A DNA stretch of 64,000 nt from Variovorax ginsengisoli (GTDB taxonomy: Bacteria > Pseudomonadota > Gammaproteobacteria > Burkholderiales > Burkholderiaceae_C). Both the position numbers and the translations under genes were made by a program. This document shows positions 58,680-64,000 of the stretch, one piece after another; the stretch's first letter is position 1; every line of letters begins with the position of its first letter. The notes below the pieces were generated by a model that was not told where the DNA came from, did not search any database, and saw nothing but the letters and a program-made list of their open reading frames with translations. Location: positions 1-64,000 of the forward strand of contig NZ_RCZJ01000008.1 of the NCBI RefSeq assembly GCF_006438845.1, given 5' to 3'.

Positions 58680-59444
58680 ATGCGCCAAGCCCGCGCCCTC
58701 CACCCCGACGAAGCAGCGGCCCGCATCGAGCTGGCCGCCTGCTACCGCATCTTCGCGATGCTGGGGTGGACCGAGATGATCTACAACCACATCACGGTGC
58801 GCCTGCCCGACAGCGTGACGGAGGGGAACGGCAAGCAGTTCCTCATCAATCCGTTCGGGCTGCACTACAGCGAGGTCACGGCGAGCAACCTGGTGCGCAT
58901 CGACCTGCAGGGCCACGTGCTCGACGGCTCGGCGCACAAGGTGAACCCCGCCGGCTTCACCGTGCACGCCGCGCTGCACGACGGCTTGCCCGGCGCACAT
59001 TGCGTGATGCACACGCACACGACGTCGGGCATGGCGGTGGCCTGCGTCGAAGGCGGCCTTCAGCAGAGCAACTTCTACAGCGCACAACTGCACGGACGCG
59101 TGGCGTACCACGACTTCGAAGGCGTCACGGTGCATGCCGACGAGGGCCCTCGGCTGCGGCACAGCATCGGCGACCGGCAAGCAGTGATTCTGCGCAACCA
59201 TGGCCTGCTGGCCTGGGGCAGCACGGTGCCGCAGGCCTTCGCCATTCTCTGGACACTGCAGCGCGCCTGCGACGTTCAACTCGCGACACTTTCGATGGGG
59301 CGCGGCATCCCGGTGAGCGACGAGACCGCGCGCGGCTGCGTGCGCGATGCGTTGCAGTTCCATTCGCCGGAGACCGGTGGGCGTGACATGTTCGACGCGC
59401 TGGTGCGGCAGCTCGACCGCACAGATGCCAGCTACCGCGCCTGA
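58680..59444 (+). CDS. Class II aldolase/adducin-family protein
   Basis: A 254-residue member of the fuculose aldolase/adducin family. Zinc ligands are the HxH of MHTHTTSGMAVACVEGG and the His of VILRNHGLLAWG; the early ITVRLPDS and FLINPFGLHYSEVTASNL segments bind substrate phosphate or its equivalent. Start taken at ATG 58680, 17 bases after the receptor stop; no clear ribosome site. Function could be aldol cleavage or decarboxylation of a hydroxy acid; context does not decide. Confidence 0.85.
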   Translation: MRQARALHPDEAAARIELAACYRIFAMLGWTEMIYNHITVRLPDSVTEGNGKQFLINPFGLHYSEVTASNLVRIDLQGHVLDGSAHKVNPAGFTVHAALHDGLPGAHCVMHTHTTSGMAVACVEGGLQQSNFYSAQLHGRVAYHDFEGVTVHADEGPRLRHSIGDRQAVILRNHGLLAWGSTVPQAFAILWTLQRACDVQLATLSMGRGIPVSDETARGCVRDALQFHSPETGGRDMFDALVRQLDRTDASYRA

Positions 59445-59480
59445 GCTTCTTCCCGCATCGACTCTGGCACCATCGCCCTC

Positions 59481-60464
59481 ATGAAAATCTGCATTTACGG
59501 CGCCGGCGCGATCGGCGGATGGATCGGCGCTGCGTTCGCGCAGGCCGGTGAACGGCTCAACGTGGTGGCACGCGGCGCGACGCTCGAAGCGCTGCAGCGC
59601 GACGGGTTGACGGTCGTGCGTGGCGAACAGCGCCTGAGGGTGCCGGTGCACGCGGTCGACGACCCTGCCAAACTCGGCGCGCAGGATTTGGTCGTGATCG
59701 CCGTCAAGGCGCCGGCGCTGGCAGGCGTGGCCAGTCGCATCGCGCCCTTGATCGGCCCCGACACCACGGTGCTCACCGCCATGAACGGCGTGCCGTGGTG
59801 GTTTCTCGATGGCGGCTTCGGCGGCGCGTTGACCGGCACGCGCCTGCAGGCGATCGATCCCGACGGCGCGATCGCGGCGGCCATTCCATCGCGGCACGTG
59901 ATCGGCGGCGTGGTGCATGCGAGCTGCTCGCTCGATGCCCCCGGCGTGGTGCGGCATCACTTTGGCCAGGGGCTGATCCTCGGCGAGCCGTCGGGCGAGG
60001 CCAGCGCGCGGGTGCAATCGCTCGCCGCGCTGCTGGTGAAGGGCGGCCTGGAAGCGCGGGTGTCGCCGCAGATCCAGAAGGACGTCTGGTACAAGCTCTG
60101 GGGCAACATGACGGTCAACCCGATCAGCGCGCTGACCGGCGCCACCACCGACCTGATCCTGGCCGACGACGACGTGCGCGGCTTCATCTCTGCGGTCATG
60201 CTCGAGGCCAAGGAGATCGGCGCGCGGCTGGGCGTCCCCATCGCCGAAATGCCCGAGGACCGCCACACGGTCACCCGCAAGCTCGGCGCCTTCAAGACGT
60301 CGATGCTGCAGGACGTGGAGGCGAGCCGGCCGGTCGAGCTCGACGCACTGGTGACCGTGGTGCGCGAACTGGGCCGCGCTGCCGACGTCGCCACGCCTTT
60401 CACCGACGCACTGCTCGGGCTGGCGCGCCTGCGAACGCAGCAGCTCGGCCTCTACCCGCGCTAA
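59481..60464 (+). CDS. 2-dehydropantoate 2-reductase-like enzyme
   Basis: A 327-residue ApbA/PanE-fold oxidoreductase. The NADP motif YGAGAIGGWIGAAFAQAG is near the N-terminus, TAMNGVPWWFL in the middle, and the catalytic Lys lies in QIQKDVWYKLWGNMTVNP. The C-terminal domain keeps KTSMLQDVEASRPVELDA. It could be a true ketopantoate reductase, but its place after an aldolase and Bug receptor suggests a related hydroxy acid reduction. A good terminator follows at 60484. Confidence 0.85.
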   Translation: MKICIYGAGAIGGWIGAAFAQAGERLNVVARGATLEALQRDGLTVVRGEQRLRVPVHAVDDPAKLGAQDLVVIAVKAPALAGVASRIAPLIGPDTTVLTAMNGVPWWFLDGGFGGALTGTRLQAIDPDGAIAAAIPSRHVIGGVVHASCSLDAPGVVRHHFGQGLILGEPSGEASARVQSLAALLVKGGLEARVSPQIQKDVWYKLWGNMTVNPISALTGATTDLILADDDVRGFISAVMLEAKEIGARLGVPIAEMPEDRHTVTRKLGAFKTSMLQDVEASRPVELDALVTVVRELGRAADVATPFTDALLGLARLRTQQLGLYPR

Positions 60465-60483
60465 GTCTCCGCGCCTCTCACCG

Positions 60484-60509
60484 ACCCGGCCACACGCCGG
60501 GTTTTTTTT
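60484..60509 (+). terminator. Intrinsic terminator after the PanE-like gene
   Basis: ACCCGGC (60484-60490) pairs with GCCGGGT (60496-60502), loop CACAC, followed by eight T residues. It isolates the catabolic genes from the autotransporter that follows. Confidence 0.85.
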
Positions 60510-60588
60510 CGCCCGCGCGCCGCGCGCCGTCGCGTCCAGCGGCCGCTGGCGCGCACGTGGAAGCGTGAACATTTCACATCTGCCTGGA

Positions 60589-60705
60589 GGCAACTGTCAT
60601 CGATTGTTGCCCCGTGCCGCACCTGTGGAAATGGAGACTTTTTTCCTATCTCTGCCGCTGCGTTTTCAAGACCATCGCGCCCTTCGAACCGCCGGTTGCC
60701 GGCGG
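60589..60705 (+). other. Leader of the autotransporter with two inverted repeats
   Basis: GGCAAC (60589-60594) pairs with GTTGCC (60606-60611), and CCGCCGG (60689-60695) pairs perfectly with CCGGCGG (60699-60705) around TTG. Both lie in the 294-base gap before the autotransporter. No convincing -10/-35 pair was found there, so the promoter is undefined. Confidence 0.4.
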
Positions 60706-60758
60706 AAATGCAGCCCCCTCCATCTACGGCGCGGGTCCACGCACTCCAAAGGGAAGAC

Positions 60759-63700
60759 ATGAACAGAATCCATCGCAACATCTGGTGTGAAGCCTCCGGC
60801 ACCTGGGTGGCCGCCTCCGAGATCACCCGTGGCAAGTCCAAGTCCAGCCGCTCGGCCACGGTCCGCAGCGCTGCGGCGCTCGCCGCCATCGGCGCCCTGC
60901 TCTCGGGCGCCGCGCACGCGGTGCCGATGCTGCCCATCGGCGACCCCGACACCTCCGCCGGCTACCAGTACACGGTGGGCAACGGCGCCGCCCTCACCAT
61001 CGACGGCGCCATCGCCAGCATCAACCCCGGCAGCTACGCCACGGGTGCACCCGAAACGGTGGGCAGCCTGGCCGGCCAGGGCCGCCTGACCTTCACCGGC
61101 GGCAACGCCAACAACACCAACTACGGGAGCTACTACAGCTTCTCGGGCAACGGCGTGGTCGCGCCGGAGCAGAACGGCAGCACGTCGGTGTACGACCCGG
61201 TCACGCAGAGCAACGTCTCGTTCACGACCTACCAGTCGAGCGCCATCACCAGCGGCACCTACTTTCCGGCGTTCTCCGCCCTCGGCGCCTTCATCCTCGA
61301 CGAAGCCAACGTCCACATCCATCAGAACGTGGGGCTGGGCCAGGTGCAGAGCACCGGCGGGCAACTCAACGTCGATCTCGGCGATGCCGCGCAGAACATC
61401 CGCGCCGCCGACAACACCATCAGCCTGATGGCGAAGAACACCGTGTTGACGCGCGCCGACGGCAGCGCCGGCAACACCAGCAACGTCGACTGGCGCTCGC
61501 GCAACCGCATCGACTTCCAGCTCGCCCCCGTGGTGGCGCCAGAAACGCAGAGCATGGCCCAAGTGGTGACGAAGTTCGGCGGCAGCTTCTCCACCACCGA
61601 CGGCCTGGGCAACAGCGTGGCGCACAGCGTGGGCACCCCAGCCGACCTGGCCGCCTACAACGACTGGCTCAGCACGCAGATCGGCAACTGGCTGGTGCCG
61701 GTGGCCAATGGCGGGGAAGGCCTGACCCAAACGCAGGCGCAGCAGCGTTACAACGACTGGATGGGCCTGGCGCTCACCAAGGAAACCGTGACCTGGGATT
61801 ACAAGGTGTGGAGCGACGGCGGCGTCCACAACAACGCGGCCACGGCCGGGACCGGCAACCTCAACGTGATTCACGCCACCGGCGCCAACGCCAAGGGCGA
61901 ACTGGTCGCGGGCGCCGCGCTGGCGGTAACCGGCAGCAGCAACGGCGTGATGCGTGCTGACCAGGGCGCGCGGCTGGTGAACAACGGCGAACTGAACGCC
62001 TGGAACGACAGCCGGTTCGCCCCGGTGGCCGTCGGCATGCAGGCTACCGACGCCAGTGCCACCAACAACGGCGTGCTCAATGCCGGCGTGTTCATCGACA
62101 ACGACGGCCGCCAGAACGTGGAATCGCACGGGGCGTACGGCATCAAGGCCGCAGGCGCCAGCACGGTCGCCAACACGGGCGTGGTGAACATCGGCCTCTC
62201 GACGCTGGGCCAGGTGGCACGCGGCGTGTCGCTCGACGGAACCTCCACGGGCAGCAACACCGGCACCATCAACCTGACCGACGGGCGCAGCGGCAACAGC
62301 GCCATCGGCGGTGCCACCGGCTACGGCGTGGAAGTGCTCGGCGGCGCCAGCTTCACCAACGCGTCGAACGGCACGATCTACCTCGGCCGCGAGGCACAGG
62401 CGGCGGCCGGTGCCGCATCGGCGGATGTCGCCATGTCCGGCGGTGCAGCGCAAAGCGCCGGCATCTATGCGGCGAGCAGCGGCAATGTGGTGAACGACGG
62501 CACCATCACCATCGGCTCGAAGGTGCAAAACGCCACCGGGATCTCTGCCGTCGGCAGCACCGGCCTGGTGACCAACAACGGCGACATCGTGGTGCTGGGC
62601 GGCACCGGCGTGGGCGCACCGCGGGCCAACATTGGCTTGCTGGCGCAGAACACCGGTGCGACGGCCGGCAACGCCGTCACCAACAACGGCGACATCACCG
62701 TCGGCGGCGTGAACAACATCGGCATCAAAGTGCTGGCGACGGGCGCGACCGACGCGGCAGCGTCGACCACGAGCACCGGCTCGATCAACGTCACCGGCGG
62801 CGCCGACCCGGCCACCGGCACGCGCAGCTACGGCGTGTGGGTCGAAGGCGCGGGCAGCGGCACGGCCAAGGCGAACATCGATTCGCCCATTACGCTCGGC
62901 GGGCAAGGCGCCATCGGCGTTCATGTGCGCAGCAGCGGCAGCACCGTGGTGGCCAACGTCACCGAGAACGCGGCACCGGCCTTCGGCAACACCGACCAGA
63001 TCGGCTACTTCCTGTTCGGCAGTGGCGCGCAGGCCGACGTGGCCAGCGCCACCATGAACGACGGCGGCTTCGCGCGCACCACGCTGTTCCGCGTGGCCGA
63101 CGGCGCCACCTTCAACGGCACCAACGGCAGCGGCGGCAAGGACCTCGACCTCACCGTGACGGGCACCGACTCGGTGGCGGTCTACGGCACGGGCGCAGGC
63201 ACCACCGTGAGCACCGCCAACGCCGTGCTGAACGTCGGCGCTGCGGGCAGCACCGGCGCGACCGCGGTGAAGATCGAAGGCGGCGCCACGGGCAACATCG
63301 CCGACAGCACGCAGATCGTGCTGAACGCGCCCAACAGCATCGCGGCGGTGGTCGACGGCCAGAAGCACTCGCTCTCGGGCGCGGCGGTCGGCAGCCCGGT
63401 CGCGACCACCCTCAACTCGGGCACGGCGGTGACGTCGAATCTGGCTGGCGTGGTCGGCTATGTGGCGCGCAACCTCGGCGAACTGACGCTCGACGCGACC
63501 TCGACGCTGGCGCTGAGCGGCACCGACAGCGTGGGCGTCGACGTGCAGCAGGGCGGCCGCATGACCAACAACAGCAGCAGCGCCATCGAAGTGGGCGGCG
63601 GCGTGGGTGTGCGTGTGACGGGCGACGACGCCCGCATCGCCAAGCTCGGCCAGGTCAACGTCGACGGCGGCCTGGCGGGCGTGCAGCTGCGCGACGGCGC

Positions 63701-64000
63701 CAAGCTGACCATCGCCGGCACGGGCAACGTGATCAACACCAAGGGCACGGCCAACGGCATCCTGCTGGACACCGGCGCGGCATCGCTCGATGCGTCGAAC
63801 GTCGTCATCAGCGCTGCCGGCACCGGCGCGGGCATCGAGAACAAGGCCGAGATCGGCGCGGTCAAGCTGACCGGCGTGACGATCAACGCGGTGGACGGCG
63901 CGGCCATCCGTACCGCGACCAGCTTCGACCCCGCATCGACCGCCACGCTGAATGTGGCCGGCACGGGCACCGGCATCGGCTTTCGCAACTTCGACGGCAG
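60759..64000 (+). CDS. Large type V autotransporter/adhesin, N-terminal 1080 codons, open at window edge
   Basis: An open frame from ATG 60759 to the window end with no stop, preceded by GGGAAGAC. Residues 1-28 (MNRIHRNIWCEASGTWVAAS...) are an ESPR, the extended signal of type V secretion. A hydrophobic signal core (AALAAIGALLSGAAHA, cleavage near 54) follows. The passenger has many Gly/Asn/Thr-rich repeats with N-x-G-x-I cores (VVNDGTITIG, VTNNGDIVV, VTNNGDITVGG), as in beta-helix adhesins such as AIDA-I/pertactin relatives. The C-terminal translocator barrel must lie beyond 64000. A surface or cell-contact role is likely. Confidence 0.9.
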   Translation, partial: MNRIHRNIWCEASGTWVAASEITRGKSKSSRSATVRSAAALAAIGALLSGAAHAVPMLPIGDPDTSAGYQYTVGNGAALTIDGAIASINPGSYATGAPETVGSLAGQGRLTFTGGNANNTNYGSYYSFSGNGVVAPEQNGSTSVYDPVTQSNVSFTTYQSSAITSGTYFPAFSALGAFILDEANVHIHQNVGLGQVQSTGGQLNVDLGDAAQNIRAADNTISLMAKNTVLTRADGSAGNTSNVDWRSRNRIDFQLAPVVAPETQSMAQVVTKFGGSFSTTDGLGNSVAHSVGTPADLAAYNDWLSTQIGNWLVPVANGGEGLTQTQAQQRYNDWMGLALTKETVTWDYKVWSDGGVHNNAATAGTGNLNVIHATGANAKGELVAGAALAVTGSSNGVMRADQGARLVNNGELNAWNDSRFAPVAVGMQATDASATNNGVLNAGVFIDNDGRQNVESHGAYGIKAAGASTVANTGVVNIGLSTLGQVARGVSLDGTSTGSNTGTINLTDGRSGNSAIGGATGYGVEVLGGASFTNASNGTIYLGREAQAAAGAASADVAMSGGAAQSAGIYAASSGNVVNDGTITIGSKVQNATGISAVGSTGLVTNNGDIVVLGGTGVGAPRANIGLLAQNTGATAGNAVTNNGDITVGGVNNIGIKVLATGATDAAASTTSTGSINVTGGADPATGTRSYGVWVEGAGSGTAKANIDSPITLGGQGAIGVHVRSSGSTVVANVTENAAPAFGNTDQIGYFLFGSGAQADVASATMNDGGFARTTLFRVADGATFNGTNGSGGKDLDLTVTGTDSVAVYGTGAGTTVSTANAVLNVGAAGSTGATAVKIEGGATGNIADSTQIVLNAPNSIAAVVDGQKHSLSGAAVGSPVATTLNSGTAVTSNLAGVVGYVARNLGELTLDATSTLALSGTDSVGVDVQQGGRMTNNSSSAIEVGGGVGVRVTGDDARIAKLGQVNVDGGLAGVQLRDGAKLTIAGTGNVINTKGTANGILLDTGAASLDASNVVISAAGTGAGIENKAEIGAVKLTGVTINAVDGAAIRTATSFDPASTATLNVAGTGTGIGFRNFDG

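Noticed and set aside
58236-60593. 785-codon minus-strand frame over Bug, aldolase and reductase genes
   Set aside because: It is antisense to three genes with intact motifs and has no ribosome site or family similarity.
60666-63368. 900-codon minus-strand frame over the autotransporter
   Set aside because: The plus strand shows ESPR, signal peptide and repeats, with a ribosome site. The minus frame is a mirror of the Gly/Asn/Thr-rich repeats (many GAVG, VHHA) and has no recognisable start.

Overview
The window is chromosomal DNA of about 65-68 % GC from a member of the Burkholderiales. The str operon order, gatCAB facing mreBCD-mrdA, pyrE beside an exonuclease III gene, a Bug-type solute receptor and the GC level together suggest Comamonadaceae, most likely Variovorax or a close relative. 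That assignment is inferred from gene content and protein style. No database was searched. I saw no tRNA or rRNA gene, insertion sequence, prophage or CRISPR array.

Layout. 1-4.0 kb: str operon on the minus strand (rpsL-rpsG-fusA-tuf, tuf cut by the window edge) with a visible extended -10 promoter. 4.0-7.8 kb: minus-strand genes for a PBP5/6-type carboxypeptidase, a hydrolase, a thin [2Fe-2S] ferredoxin, a VanZ protein and a HemJ-like oxidase. 7.86-8.0 kb: a well-formed small-RNA gene back to back with hemB. 8.1-14.8 kb: hemB, corA, a small secreted protein, a LysR regulator, a dienelactone hydrolase/HCCA isomerase pair, an SDR and MarC. 14.8-18.5 kb: a four-gene MCE/ABC lipid transporter operon. 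18.6-25.9 kb: a LysR regulator divergent from mmsA, then a GMC oxidoreductase, a ThDP enzyme and a TSUP exporter.

26.2-31.0 kb: the rod-shape operon mreB-mreC-mreD-mrdA (minus). 31.2-34.5 kb: gatCAB (plus). 34.6-38.7 kb: a DUF4124 protein, pyrE, exonuclease III, DUF3830, an HpxZ-like protein and an M48 protease. 38.7-43.9 kb: an AmpG-like MFS transporter followed by a coupled cassette of a ketosynthase, a half-size ketosynthase-like protein and a flavin-dependent halogenase-like enzyme. 44.0-45.9 kb: an OmpR/EnvZ-type two-component system. 45.9-50.5 kb: four surface-glycan genes (three glycosyltransferases and an O-antigen ligase-like protein), placed behind ilvE and a small zinc protein. 51.8-56.2 kb: rdgC, a small membrane protein, a BCCT transporter and radA. 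56.3-60.5 kb: HpaF-like and HpaI-like aromatic meta-pathway enzymes, a Bug receptor, a class II aldolase and a ketopantoate-reductase-like enzyme. 60.76 kb to the end: the first 1080 codons of a large type V autotransporter with an ESPR signal, still open at the window edge.

Most of the window is housekeeping (translation, cell shape, haem and pyrimidine synthesis, DNA repair) with small catabolic modules inserted. The most interesting items are the ketosynthase/halogenase cassette with no visible carrier protein, the small RNA opposite hemB with an anti-Shine-Dalgarno loop, a roughly 95-bp dispersed intergenic repeat present three times at gene ends, the STAS-fused MCE transporter, and the large autotransporter.
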